Assembly: GCA_045540015.1 (NCBI GenBank)
Contig: JAZQGP010000054.1
Coordinates: 1 to 64,000 of the forward strand
Origin: UMGS1387 sp045540015
Lineage (GTDB): Bacteria; Bacillota; Clostridia; Oscillospirales; CAG-382
Direction of reading: 5' to 3'
Length of the DNA: 64,000 nt
Part shown: positions 41,323 through 49,802 of the stretch, one piece after another
Position numbering within the stretch: position 1 is the stretch's first letter
Layout: each line of letters opens with the position of its first letter
Notes under the pieces: generated by a model
What the model was told of the DNA's origin: nothing
Database searches by the model: none
What the model saw: only the letters and a program-made list of their open reading frames with translations
Position numbers and translations under genes: made by a program

Positions 41323-42462
41323 CTAAATCACAGTCCCTTTACTCAGTGAAAACGGATGAGTTTCGTGTCCCGAAAGAGTTCTTCCGTTGCGGATAACCGT
41401 GTTCTTGTCCGCAATAACGCAGTTGAGCGAAACATCATCGCCAACGCTCGTGTTCTGCATGAGAATGGAATTCTTTATAATAGTACCTTTTCCTACATGA
41501 ACACCGCGGAACAGAATGGAATTTTCAACTCTTCCTTCAATTACACAGCCGTCAGCAATAAGAGAGTTGGAAACGCTTCCTTCGCCGACATATCTTGCGG
41601 GAGGCGAGTTTTTAACCTTTGTGTAAACCGGACGCTGCTTTATTCCGAAGATGCGGTTGCGTACTTCGGGATTAAGCAAATCCATGTTGCTCTTGTAGTA
41701 GCCGTCAAGTGAGTTTATTGCAGAAAAATATCCGTCATACTCGTATTTCATGAATTTCATTGTGTCCTTGCCGCGGTAAATGATGTCGTGGGTAAAGCTC
41801 TTGTAACCGCGTGCGAGAGAGTCGATAACTATACCGCGAAGATACTCGGTCTTGAGAACGAATATGTTAAGACACATATCCATAAATCCCGATGAGAAGG
41901 TGGGGTTGTGAATGAGGTTTGTAACCCTTCCGTCTTCGCTTGTTTCGACAATTGTGCAGTGCTTTGCAGCTTCCGTGCTGAGGTACAGATTTTTGGTTAC
42001 GATTGTAATGTCTGCACCTTTTTCAACGTGGAATTTTATAACGTCGCGAAGGTCGATGTTACATACTATGTCGCAGTCCGAAAGCACCATATAATCCTCT
42101 GTGCAGCGCGATATGAAGTTGTACGCTCCCATGAGAGCTTCAAGACGCGAGGAATATGGCTGGACAGAGCTTGTGGTGTTGTCGTATGCCGTTATAAACG
42201 GAGGAAGTATTTTAATACCGCCTGAGCTTCTTGCAAGGTCCCAGTCTTTACCTGTACCGAGGTGGTCCATGAGAGACTGATAGTTGTAATGTGTTATAAT
42301 TCCGACTTTGCTGATATCGGCGTTTACCATGTTTGACAGCGTAAAGTCAACAAGTCTGTAACGTCCTCCAAAGGGAACGGATGCCATGGTTCGCTTTTGT
42401 GTAAGCTCGGGTACGTTTCTGTCGTGAATGTTTGAAAAAACAAGTCCTGCTGCGGTAATCAT
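41323..42462 (-). CDS. glgD: Glucose-1-phosphate adenylyltransferase subunit GlgD
   Basis: A 379-residue protein. AAGLVFSNIHDRNVPELTQKRTMASVPFGGRYRLVDFTLSNMVNADI is the GlgD form of the nucleotidyltransferase N-terminus, lacking the GGxGxRL loop of GlgC. The C-terminal left-handed beta-helix has the hexapeptide-like VIEGRVENSILFRGVHVGKG repeats. GlgD is non-catalytic or weakly active and forms a complex with GlgC. Its start overlaps the glgC stop by four bases (ATGA), so the two are translationally coupled. Confidence 0.95.
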   Translation of the reverse strand: MITAAGLVFSNIHDRNVPELTQKRTMASVPFGGRYRLVDFTLSNMVNADISKVGIITHYNYQSLMDHLGTGKDWDLARSSGGIKILPPFITAYDNTTSSVQPYSSRLEALMGAYNFISRCTEDYMVLSDCDIVCNIDLRDVIKFHVEKGADITIVTKNLYLSTEAAKHCTIVETSEDGRVTNLIHNPTFSSGFMDMCLNIFVLKTEYLRGIVIDSLARGYKSFTHDIIYRGKDTMKFMKYEYDGYFSAINSLDGYYKSNMDLLNPEVRNRIFGIKQRPVYTKVKNSPPARYVGEGSVSNSLIADGCVIEGRVENSILFRGVHVGKGTIIKNSILMQNTSVGDDVSLNCVIADKNTVIRNGRTLSGHETHPFSLSKGTVI

Positions 42463-43667
42463 TTGTTTTCGCCTCCCTTGATGTCGTCACTTGTGAAGAT
42501 TTTGCCTTCCTCGATGACTGTTCCCTCGGGGAGGACGAGATTAGCACCTGCAACCGACACGCCTTTTACTTTTTTCTTGTCGCCGCCGATTGTGCAGTTC
42601 TTTGATATTTCGGTATTTTCGTCGATTATTGAATAGCTGACCACACTGCCGCTTCTTACAACAGCTCCGCTCATGATAACGGAATCCTTTACGACAGCAT
42701 CCTTTTCAACCTTTACGCCAGCCGAAAGAACCGAATTTATAACAGTTCCGTGAATTTCGCAGCCTTCGGTAATGATTGAGTTTTCTATAACAGCGTCCTC
42801 GCCGATATACTGCGGTGCAAGTGCGCTGGTGCGTGAACGGATGCGCCAGGAATCGTCGCCAAGGTCAAACACGGGATTCTCACCGAGCAAATCCATGTTT
42901 GCTTCCCACAGGCTCTTTATCGTTCCGACGTCCTTCCAGTAGCCTTCAAACTCGTAAGCATACAGCTTTTCGCCTGCCTCGAGCATTGACGGGATAATGT
43001 TTTTGCCGAAGTCCTTTGAAGATTCGGGATCTTTGTCGTCCTTTTCAAGATATTCAAAAAGCTGTTTTGTGTTGAAAATGTATATTCCCATGGAAGCCTT
43101 TGTGCTTGTGGGATTTTTCGGCTTTTCTTCAAATTTGAAAATTCTATTGTCCTCGTCTGCGGACAGTATACCGAAACGGCTTGCTTCGGACAGCGGAACG
43201 TCAAGCACGCTTATTGTGCAGGCAGCACCGGTTTTCTTGTGTGAAGCGAGCATTGCTGCATAGTCCATTTTGTAAATATGGTCGCCTGAAAGGATAAGAA
43301 CATATTCCGGGTTGTAGCGTGCGATATATTTAAGGTTCTGGTATATCGCGTTTGCCGTTCCCTTGTACCAGTCGGCGCCCTTTTTACCCTGATAGGGCGG
43401 AAGCACCGTAACGCCGCCAAAGGAACGGTCAAGGTCCCATGGCTGACCGTTTCCGATGTACTCATTCAGGTACAGCGGCTGATACTGTGTGAGAACTCCG
43501 ACGGTATCAATACCGGAGTTTATGCAGTTTGAGAGAGGAAAATCTATGATGCGGTATTTTGCACCGAAGGAAACGGCGGGCTTTGCCGTATTCTCGGTAA
43601 GTGCGTAAAGTCTGCTTCCTTGTCCGCCGGCAAGCAGCATAGCCACACATTGCTTTTTCTTAAACAT
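42459..43667 (-). CDS. glgC: Glucose-1-phosphate adenylyltransferase GlgC
   Basis: A 402-residue enzyme. VAMLLAGGQGSRLYALTENTAKPAVSFGAKYRIIDF is the nucleotide-binding signature; VLILSGDHIYKMDYAAML and FEEKPKNP are further hallmarks. The C-terminal beta-helix has VIENSIITEGCEIHGTVINSV. It makes ADP-glucose and pyrophosphate from ATP and glucose-1-phosphate, the committed step of glycogen synthesis. It lies 59 bases after glgB. Confidence 0.97.
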   Translation of the reverse strand: MFKKKQCVAMLLAGGQGSRLYALTENTAKPAVSFGAKYRIIDFPLSNCINSGIDTVGVLTQYQPLYLNEYIGNGQPWDLDRSFGGVTVLPPYQGKKGADWYKGTANAIYQNLKYIARYNPEYVLILSGDHIYKMDYAAMLASHKKTGAACTISVLDVPLSEASRFGILSADEDNRIFKFEEKPKNPTSTKASMGIYIFNTKQLFEYLEKDDKDPESSKDFGKNIIPSMLEAGEKLYAYEFEGYWKDVGTIKSLWEANMDLLGENPVFDLGDDSWRIRSRTSALAPQYIGEDAVIENSIITEGCEIHGTVINSVLSAGVKVEKDAVVKDSVIMSGAVVRSGSVVSYSIIDENTEISKNCTIGGDKKKVKGVSVAGANLVLPEGTVIEEGKIFTSDDIKGGENK

Positions 43668-43726
43668 TTGAAGTGTAAACCTCCCAAAGACATATTTTTG
43701 TCTTTATATTATTTATAAAACAGTCC

Positions 43727-45655
43727 TTAACTGTCCTTTTTCTTTTTCTGAGGTGTTTTTTTCTTTTTCAGAATAACCGCGCTGTGTCCTGCAAGATTGA
43801 GAGTGAGAATGTTTGAAAATTCCTTCCACTGCGACGGACGTGTTTTCATGGGTGAACTGTTTTCACAGCCGTATCCGCCGTACTCTGTTTTATCCGAGTT
43901 GAATATTTCAATATAAGTTCCATTGTCAGGCACTCCGAAGGTGAAATTCTCGCGATATATCGGAGTGAAGTTTAAAAGCACGATAAGCGCATCACCCTGC
44001 TTGTTGTATCTCATGTAGGACAAAACGCTTTCGTTTGCGTTGTCGGCGTCTATCCATCTGAAGCCGTCCCAGGAGTAGTCAACCTCCCATAGCTCGCTGT
44101 GCTTCAGGTACAGGTGGTTTAAGTCGCTCACATATTTTTGGAATTTTGCATGCATTTCGTAGTCAAGCAAAAACCATTCTATGCTGCCCTTGTAGTCCCA
44201 TTCACGAAACTGTCCTATTTCGCAGCCCATGAACAGAAGCTTTTTCCCCGGATGTGTCATCATGTATGCAAGAAACGCTCTTGTTCCTGCAAATTTCTGC
44301 TCGTATTCTCCCGGCATTTTATCAAGCAGACTCTTTTTGCCGTGAACTACTTCATCGTGGGATATAGGCAGAATGTAATTTTCGGAAAACGCGTAGAACA
44401 GGGAAAAGGTGAGCTTGCTTTGCATATGCTTTCTGAAAAGCGGATCTGTTTCAAAATATTTCAGAACGTCGTTCATCCAGCCCATGTTCCATTTGTAGTT
44501 AAAGCCGAGACCGTCCCATTCAGCTTTCTTGGTTATATTCTGATAGGATGTTGATTCCTCCGCGATAAAGAGTGCATCGGGGAATTCTTCTCTTATTACG
44601 TGTCCGAGCTTTTTGAAGAATGCTGTTGCCTCAAGGCATTCGTTTGTGCCGTAGGCGTTTGGAAACCATTCACCGGGCTCCTTGTCGAAGTCTAAATAGA
44701 GCATTGCCGATACTGCATCACAGCGCAGTCCGTCTATGTGAAATTCTCTTAGCCAGTACATTGCGTTTGATATGAGGAACGACTGAACCTCGTTTCTTCC
44801 TACATCAAATTTTCTTGTACCCCAGCCGCGGCTTTCGTTTTTGTCGTTGCCCTGATACTCATAAAGCCGTGAACCGTCAAACTCATACAGTCCATGCTCG
44901 TCCTTTGGAAAGTGAGCAGGAACCCAGTCGAGAAGAACTCCGATGCCTGCTTTGTGCATATAATCAACGAAGTATTTGAAATCCGTCGGCTCGCCAAAAC
45001 GCGAGGTAGGAGCATAATAACCGCAGACCTGATAGCCCCAGGAGCCGTCAAATGGAAACTCTGTTACCGGCATAAGCTCGATGTGTGTATAGCCCATTTG
45101 CTTCACATACGGGCAAAGCTCGTGTGCAAGCTCGCGGTAGTTTAGCAAATCTCCGTTTTCTTTTGTTTTCCAGGAAGCCGCATGAACCTCGTAAATGTTG
45201 AGCGGCATTTCATAAAGCGGTTCAACAACCTTTTTCTTTCGGTTTGTCAGCCATCTTTTGTCTGCCCATTTGTATTCGGGCGCATCAAAGAAAACAGATG
45301 CTGTTTGCGGAGGCTTTTCGCTGTAAAACGCATATGGGTCAGCCTTGTATACTGTTTTGCCGTTTGATTTTACAATAAACTTGTATTTTGACAAATGAGA
45401 GAATTTGTCAGACGGAACAAAACCAGACCATACCCCTTGTTCTGTATCGCGGTTCATCGGATATTCGTCTGTCCATGAGCAGAAGTCGCCTGTTATATAT
45501 ACAGCATCGGCGTTCGGAGCCCACGTTCTGAAAACATATCCTCCGTCACATTTGTGCACACCCATATATTTGTAGGAATGGAAATTTGTTCCTTCGTGAA
45601 ACAGGTATGCGGCCATGTCTTGTTTTTTATTATGTTTCATTTGTTTGAGTTTCAC
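43727..45655 (-). CDS. glgB: 1,4-alpha-glucan branching enzyme
   Basis: A 642-residue GH13 enzyme. The N-terminal CBM48 domain reads VFRTWAPNADAVYITGDFCSW. The barrel motifs are VLLDWVPAHFPKDEHGL, GLRCDAVSAMLY (nucleophile Asp), LFIAEES (Glu) and PISHDEVVHGKKSL (Asp). It introduces alpha-1,6 branches into glycogen. The GTG at 45655 and an ATG at 45640 are both possible starts; an AAGGG site precedes both. First gene of the glycogen cluster, behind the promoter at 45692-45720. The C-terminus is lysine-rich. Confidence 0.96.
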   Translation of the reverse strand: MKLKQMKHNKKQDMAAYLFHEGTNFHSYKYMGVHKCDGGYVFRTWAPNADAVYITGDFCSWTDEYPMNRDTEQGVWSGFVPSDKFSHLSKYKFIVKSNGKTVYKADPYAFYSEKPPQTASVFFDAPEYKWADKRWLTNRKKKVVEPLYEMPLNIYEVHAASWKTKENGDLLNYRELAHELCPYVKQMGYTHIELMPVTEFPFDGSWGYQVCGYYAPTSRFGEPTDFKYFVDYMHKAGIGVLLDWVPAHFPKDEHGLYEFDGSRLYEYQGNDKNESRGWGTRKFDVGRNEVQSFLISNAMYWLREFHIDGLRCDAVSAMLYLDFDKEPGEWFPNAYGTNECLEATAFFKKLGHVIREEFPDALFIAEESTSYQNITKKAEWDGLGFNYKWNMGWMNDVLKYFETDPLFRKHMQSKLTFSLFYAFSENYILPISHDEVVHGKKSLLDKMPGEYEQKFAGTRAFLAYMMTHPGKKLLFMGCEIGQFREWDYKGSIEWFLLDYEMHAKFQKYVSDLNHLYLKHSELWEVDYSWDGFRWIDADNANESVLSYMRYNKQGDALIVLLNFTPIYRENFTFGVPDNGTYIEIFNSDKTEYGGYGCENSSPMKTRPSQWKEFSNILTLNLAGHSAVILKKKKTPQKKKKDS

Positions 45656-45691
45656 GCCCTTAATTACGTATGGTTATAATATTACATTAAT

Positions 45692-45720
45692 ATTTTACCA
45701 TATTTTTCCGATAATTTCAA
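45692..45720 (-). promoter_or_regulatory. Predicted promoter of the glycogen cluster
   Basis: On the minus strand TTGAAA (45720-45715), a 17-base spacer and TAAAAT (45697-45692), 37 bases before the glgB GTG. Confidence 0.7.
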
Positions 45721-45831
45721 TAGTTTTGTTGTAGTATATTCAAAAAAAGTTGATATTTTTTGTGATAGAAATTTAATATTGCCTAAAATTCGACCAATTT
45801 TTTGTATATTATGTCTAAAAATGCGAATGAG

Positions 45832-45869
45832 CAAAAAAAACTTCCCCGATAGATTTTACATCGAGGAAG
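45832..45869 (-). terminator. Terminator of the ireB operon
   Basis: On the minus strand CTTCCTCGAT pairs with ATCGGGGAAG (one T-G pair) and is followed by eight T. It is 31 bases after the stop of the 94-residue protein gene. Confidence 0.85.
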
Positions 45870-45899
45870 AATTTTAATGCACTGTTTAAACAGCTTTGC

Positions 45900-46184
45900 T
45901 TATGCAAGCTGCTTTTCAAGCCATATTGCTCCAAGCTCAAGAGCATCGAAGAGATTTTTTCTCTCGCCCTCTTTTACGATTTTGTCACCTGACATGGCAA
46001 GTGCGGGATCTGTGTTCTGAAGCTGAACAAGCACTCTTGAAGGCAGAACATTGTCTCCGAGAGGTTTGTTTTCAAGCACGGTTAGAACAATCATAAACGG
46101 TTTTGCGGGTTCTCCGAAGTAGAGCTTATTGTTGTCTCTTACAACGGGATAGCCCTTATAGGTCATAGCTGACAATTCAATCAT
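45900..46184 (-). CDS. Conserved hypothetical protein (94 aa) downstream of ireB
   Basis: A 94-residue acidic-to-neutral soluble protein: LSAMTYKGYPVVRDNNKLYFGEP, then a hydrophobic strand FMIVLTVLEN, then LPSRVLVQLQNTDPALAMSGDKIVKEGERKNLFDALELGAIWLEKQ. No domain recognised and no cysteine or membrane segment. A GAAAGGAAATG site gives a good start at 46184. It is the second gene of a short operon with ireB (20-base gap), a place where a RuvX nuclease is usual; this protein does not resemble it. Confidence 0.75.
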   Translation of the reverse strand: MIELSAMTYKGYPVVRDNNKLYFGEPAKPFMIVLTVLENKPLGDNVLPSRVLVQLQNTDPALAMSGDKIVKEGERKNLFDALELGAIWLEKQLA

Positions 46185-46204
46185 TTCCTTTCGAGAGTTT
46201 ACTC

Positions 46205-46465
46205 TCAGTCGTTTTTAAGATAAGTTGCAACGAGAATTTTTAAAAGCTCGTCTCTGTCTATCTTTCTAATAAGCGCTCGTGCGTTGTTGTAGCTTGTGAT
46301 AAAGGTCGGGTCCTCGGACAGAATATAGCCGACAATCTGGTTTATTGGATTGTAGCCCTTTTCCACAAGCGCATCATATACCTGAGTAAGAGTGTGTCTT
46401 GTCTCAAGTTCTTTCAGCTGGGATATGGAAAAAGTGCGCGTTTTGTCATTTCTGTTTTCGGGCAT
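46205..46465 (-). CDS. ireB: IreB family regulatory phosphoprotein (UPF0297)
   Basis: An 86-residue protein. LTQVYDALVEKGYNPINQIVGYILSEDPTFITSYNNARALIRKIDRDELLKILVATYL is the IreB signature almost from end to end. In Enterococcus IreB is a small dimer phosphorylated by the kinase IreK and affects cephalosporin resistance. The usual neighbours (a RuvX/YqgF nuclease and a DUF1292 protein) are absent here. The ATG at 46465 is given; a GTG three codons upstream is possible. Confidence 0.9.
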   Translation of the reverse strand: MPENRNDKTRTFSISQLKELETRHTLTQVYDALVEKGYNPINQIVGYILSEDPTFITSYNNARALIRKIDRDELLKILVATYLKND

Positions 46466-46591
46466 TTGTATCACTCGCTTTCACAAATAGTTATTCGTAG
46501 TTTATATTATATTACATTTTCACTCAAATAGCAAGCGCAATTTATATAAATTAACAAATTTGCTACAATAGTGATTATTTCATGTTTTTGC

Positions 46592-46620
46592 TTGACTTTA
46601 TGCAGAATCGCATATATAAT
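46592..46620 (+). promoter_or_regulatory. Predicted promoter of the secreted dockerin-like protein gene
   Basis: TTGACT at 46592-46597, a 17-base spacer and perfect TATAAT at 46615-46620, 50 bases before the start. Confidence 0.8.
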
Positions 46621-46670
46621 GTGAGTATTAAAAATATGAGGCTGAAGTATTGGCAAATTTGGAGGTCATT

Positions 46671-48371
46671 ATGAAAAATACAATTTTGAGTTTATTATTG
46701 GTACTGATATTTATATGTGTACCGCAAATGAGCGTGTATGCAACACCTGTGTCGATTGCGGTAGAAGAAGCAGCGGAGACTGTTTCGGAATTAAAGGACG
46801 AAGATCATGCGGAGCTTTCCGCAAGCCTTTCCAAGCTTCCTAAACCCACAGACCTCAGATGGAATGAGGATTGGGGAGAAGAAAATGGAGTAAAGGGCGG
46901 AAAATATAACGGCTTTATTTCATGGAAACCGGTCGCAAATTCCGAAGGCGATTATAAAATATACGTATATTGCGATGGTCAACAGGTTTTTCAAACCAAC
47001 TGGGGTGGCTTGAATGACCGCAACGGCGACGGAAGAGTCGGAATTGAAATTGTAGGTCACGATGTTTTCAACAAAAGCGGAAAATACACGTTTAAGGTTA
47101 TAGCAAAGGGTGACGGTCAAAAATACTCTGATAGTGATGCCGCAGAAAGCAAGAGCTATTCCTTTACGCTTCCTTCTGCAAAGCTTGGAACTCCTAAAAA
47201 TGTCAGATTTGACAACAACGGAATTGTATATTTTACTTCTGTTAAAAATGCAACCAGCTATAAGGTTACAGTATATGACCAAAACAAGGAAGAAGTCGGA
47301 CGCACCATGGGTTATAATAACAAACCTCTTGAGAATCAGCCTGATATAGTAGAGGATGATATTTCTGAGTTTGTTGAGGATATTATGTCCGATGATGAGT
47401 ATGGATATATTACTGCTATGTATGTTACGGTATCGGCTTTAACATACGATATAGAAAAGTATCAAAGCGGCGATGAGAGTGCCTTCAGTAACGCATATCA
47501 AATAGGCGAAATCAAGCAGGATATTTCAACAAGCCTTGGCAGCACGCTTGATAAGGTTGAGTCCGGTGATATCGGAGCAGAGGAGGCACTTGACGATTTT
47601 CTCGGCTATATGGAGGAAAACGACAAATCAAACCTTGACCTTGCAGTATCAATGCTGACAGATGAGAATATCGAAGCAAACATCGACACTCTCGAAGGAA
47701 TATACAGGGAGCAGACAGGTGTCGGCGTAACGGTTCAAAGCACGGCGGCCGACCAAAGCTACCTTTCCGACAGAGGAATTGATTTAAACGACATTACTGT
47801 AAAGGGTGCGGCACTGAATTCTGATAACGGTGCAAATGTAAGCCTTAATTTCTCCGAAGCAGACAGTAATATTTCCGCAGATGAGAATTATTATAAAAAC
47901 AGCGTAGCAGTAAATATCGGAATGGACGGCGTTAAAAATGAGCAGAAGCTTGACATTCCTGTTATTATCGAAATGCCCGTACCTACGGGAGTTGTGCCGT
48001 ACAGACTGTTTATTCTACACTATCATGCAGACGGAAGCTATGAGCAGATTCAGCCGAGTATAATATATAAGGGCGAAACGCCGTATGCAAGATTTATTCT
48101 CACAAGCTTTTCGGACTTTGTTTTCTGTAACGCACAGGACGACGTGATTATGGGAAATGTTTATACCGCTGATGAAGCGTCGCAGGAGCAAGCAAACCTT
48201 ACAATAAAAGACCTTATAGCACTGTCACATTATGTAGCAGGAACAAGATCGCTTACAAACGAACAGCTCCTGGTTGCAAACGTTTATACAGATGACGACG
48301 TTGAAGGTGCGACTGTTGACGTGAATATCAACGAAAAAGACGTTGAAGCACTTGCAGCAATGCTTATATAA
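46671..48371 (+). CDS. Secreted protein with dockerin-like C-terminal duplication
   Basis: A 566-residue exported protein. Residues 1-24 form a signal peptide (cleavage after SVYA). Two beta-rich, fibronectin-III-like segments lie at ~50-170 and near 180-215 (YNGFISWKPVANSEGDYKIYV; VYFTSVKNATSYKVTVYD). A helical region follows at ~230-330, then another beta domain (~340-500). The last ~65 residues hold two related units, GNVYTAD...LTIKDLIALSHYVAG and ANVYTDD...VNINEKDVEALAAML, with the spacing of the two F-hand repeats of type I dockerins. The canonical DVNGDG calcium loops are degenerate. No catalytic domain seen. The ATG at 46671 follows GGAGG. Confidence 0.75.
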   Translation: MKNTILSLLLVLIFICVPQMSVYATPVSIAVEEAAETVSELKDEDHAELSASLSKLPKPTDLRWNEDWGEENGVKGGKYNGFISWKPVANSEGDYKIYVYCDGQQVFQTNWGGLNDRNGDGRVGIEIVGHDVFNKSGKYTFKVIAKGDGQKYSDSDAAESKSYSFTLPSAKLGTPKNVRFDNNGIVYFTSVKNATSYKVTVYDQNKEEVGRTMGYNNKPLENQPDIVEDDISEFVEDIMSDDEYGYITAMYVTVSALTYDIEKYQSGDESAFSNAYQIGEIKQDISTSLGSTLDKVESGDIGAEEALDDFLGYMEENDKSNLDLAVSMLTDENIEANIDTLEGIYREQTGVGVTVQSTAADQSYLSDRGIDLNDITVKGAALNSDNGANVSLNFSEADSNISADENYYKNSVAVNIGMDGVKNEQKLDIPVIIEMPVPTGVVPYRLFILHYHADGSYEQIQPSIIYKGETPYARFILTSFSDFVFCNAQDDVIMGNVYTADEASQEQANLTIKDLIALSHYVAGTRSLTNEQLLVANVYTDDDVEGATVDVNINEKDVEALAAMLI

Positions 48372-48392
48372 AATATAGTTTAATTTCCAAGA

Positions 48393-48419
48393 AGCAGGGG
48401 ACGTGTTCTCCTGCTTTTT
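48393..48419 (+). terminator. Terminator of the dockerin-like protein gene
   Basis: AGCAGGGGA pairs with TCTCCTGCT (one G-T pair), followed by TTTTTA, 22 bases after the stop. Confidence 0.75.
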
Positions 48420-48422
48420 ACA

Positions 48423-48451
48423 TTGACAAACGTATGCGAATATGATAAAAT
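48423..48451 (+). promoter_or_regulatory. Strong promoter of the nicotinamidase-nadE operon
   Basis: Perfect TTGACA at 48423-48428, a 17-base spacer and TAAAAT at 48446-48451, right after the preceding terminator. Confidence 0.8.
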
Positions 48452-48513
48452 TCTATTATAATGGCAGAGTGTTTTAAACAAACTCAGACACGTGTTTCCG
48501 AAAGGAGTTTTTT

Positions 48514-49041
48514 ATGAAAAAGATACTTATTCTTGTGGATTTGCAGAACGATTTTATTGACGGTGCGTTGGGATCGGCAGAGGCAGTTGAAATTGTACCG
48601 AGGACTGTGGAAAAAATAAAAGCTCATGAGGGCGATATTTTTCTGACTCTTGATACTCATTATGAAAATTATATTGAAACGAGCGAAGGAGAAAATCTGC
48701 CTGTACCGCACTGCATAAAGGGAACAAACGGACACGCTCTCAATCAGCAAATAAAAGATGCGCTCTCGGGCAGAATATATACAACTGTTGAGAAAAACAC
48801 CTTCGGTTCGATTGTTTTGCCGCAGATAATAGAGCAAAGGTATAAGGGCGAGCAGATTTGCTTTGAGCTTTGCGGGCTTTGCACGGATATATGCGTTGTG
48901 TCTAATGCGCTTATGCTAAAGGCAAATTTCCCTGAAATTCCGATAAGCGTTGATGCTTCATGCTGTGCGGGAGTAACTCCTGAAAAGCATAAAGCGGCGC
49001 TTGAAACAATGCGTTCGTGCCAGATTTATGTAAAAGAGTGA
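48514..49041 (+). CDS. pncA: Nicotinamidase (PncA-type cysteine hydrolase)
   Basis: A 175-residue isochorismatase-fold enzyme. The catalytic triad is visible: Asp in LVDLQNDF, Lys in VEKNTFG and Cys in GLCTDICV. Metal-binding residues are in TLDTHYENY and PHCIKGT, as in nicotinamidases. It hydrolyses nicotinamide to nicotinate, the substrate of PncB (33.2-34.7 kb). nadE follows 15 bases later, which supports the assignment over other isochorismatase-like hydrolases. AAAGGAG precedes the start. Confidence 0.85.
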   Translation: MKKILILVDLQNDFIDGALGSAEAVEIVPRTVEKIKAHEGDIFLTLDTHYENYIETSEGENLPVPHCIKGTNGHALNQQIKDALSGRIYTTVEKNTFGSIVLPQIIEQRYKGEQICFELCGLCTDICVVSNALMLKANFPEIPISVDASCCAGVTPEKHKAALETMRSCQIYVKE

Positions 49042-49056
49042 AACGGAGGAAAAGAT

Positions 49057-49788
49057 ATGTTTAATGCAGAAAAAATAAAAAACGACTGTGTAAACTGGAT
49101 ACGGGATTTTTTTGAAAAGAACGGAAAAGGCTGTAATGCTGTTGTGGGCATTTCGGGAGGAAAGGACAGCTCGGTTGCGGCAGCTTTGTGCGTCGAGGCA
49201 CTCGGAAAAGAGCGTGTTATCGGCGTTCTTATGCCGAACGGCGTACAGCACGATATTGACTGCGCAGAAAAGCTCGTTTTGCACCTTGGTATAAAGAGCT
49301 ATGTTGTAAACATAAAGGATGCGTATGAGGGTGTCATGGGTGCGATGCCAAAGGAACTTGAAATGAGCACTCAGGCAAAAACAAATCTTCCTCCGAGAAT
49401 AAGAATGTCGGTTCTTTATGCTGTTTCACAGAGCGTTAACGGCAGAGTAGTAAACACCTGCAACCTGTCAGAGGACTGGGTTGGATATTCAACGCGCTAC
49501 GGCGATGCGGCAGGTGATTTTTCACCGCTTTGCAACCTGACTGTACAAGAGGTGAAGGAAATAGGACGCGTTTGCGGACTGCCTTTAGACCTTGTTGAAA
49601 AAGTGCCGATTGACGGACTTTGCGGAAAGACGGACGAGGACAATCTAGGCTTTACCTATGCATGTCTTGACAGATATATCCGTGAGGGAATAATTGAGGA
49701 TGAAGAAATAAAGAAAAAGATTGATTCAATGCACGAGAGAAATCTGTTTAAATTACAGCTTATGCCATCATTTAAGCCTGAAATGTGA
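49057..49788 (+). CDS. nadE: NAD synthetase, ammonia-dependent type
   Basis: A 243-residue protein without a glutaminase domain, so ammonia-dependent. GISGGKDSSVAAALC is the pyrophosphatase loop (SGGxDSS). NTCNLSEDWVGYSTRYGDAAGDFSPLCNLTVQEVKEI and DGLCGKTDEDNLGF are NadE signatures. It converts nicotinate adenine dinucleotide to NAD. The GTG/ATG of the next gene overlaps or abuts its end. Confidence 0.94.
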   Translation: MFNAEKIKNDCVNWIRDFFEKNGKGCNAVVGISGGKDSSVAAALCVEALGKERVIGVLMPNGVQHDIDCAEKLVLHLGIKSYVVNIKDAYEGVMGAMPKELEMSTQAKTNLPPRIRMSVLYAVSQSVNGRVVNTCNLSEDWVGYSTRYGDAAGDFSPLCNLTVQEVKEIGRVCGLPLDLVEKVPIDGLCGKTDEDNLGFTYACLDRYIREGIIEDEEIKKKIDSMHERNLFKLQLMPSFKPEM

Positions 49789-49802
49789 CGGAGGACAGGT
49801 AC

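Noticed and set aside
46671..48371. A catalytic domain in the secreted dockerin-like protein
   Set aside because: No glycosidase, esterase or protease motif could be seen; only beta-sandwich-like and helical regions.
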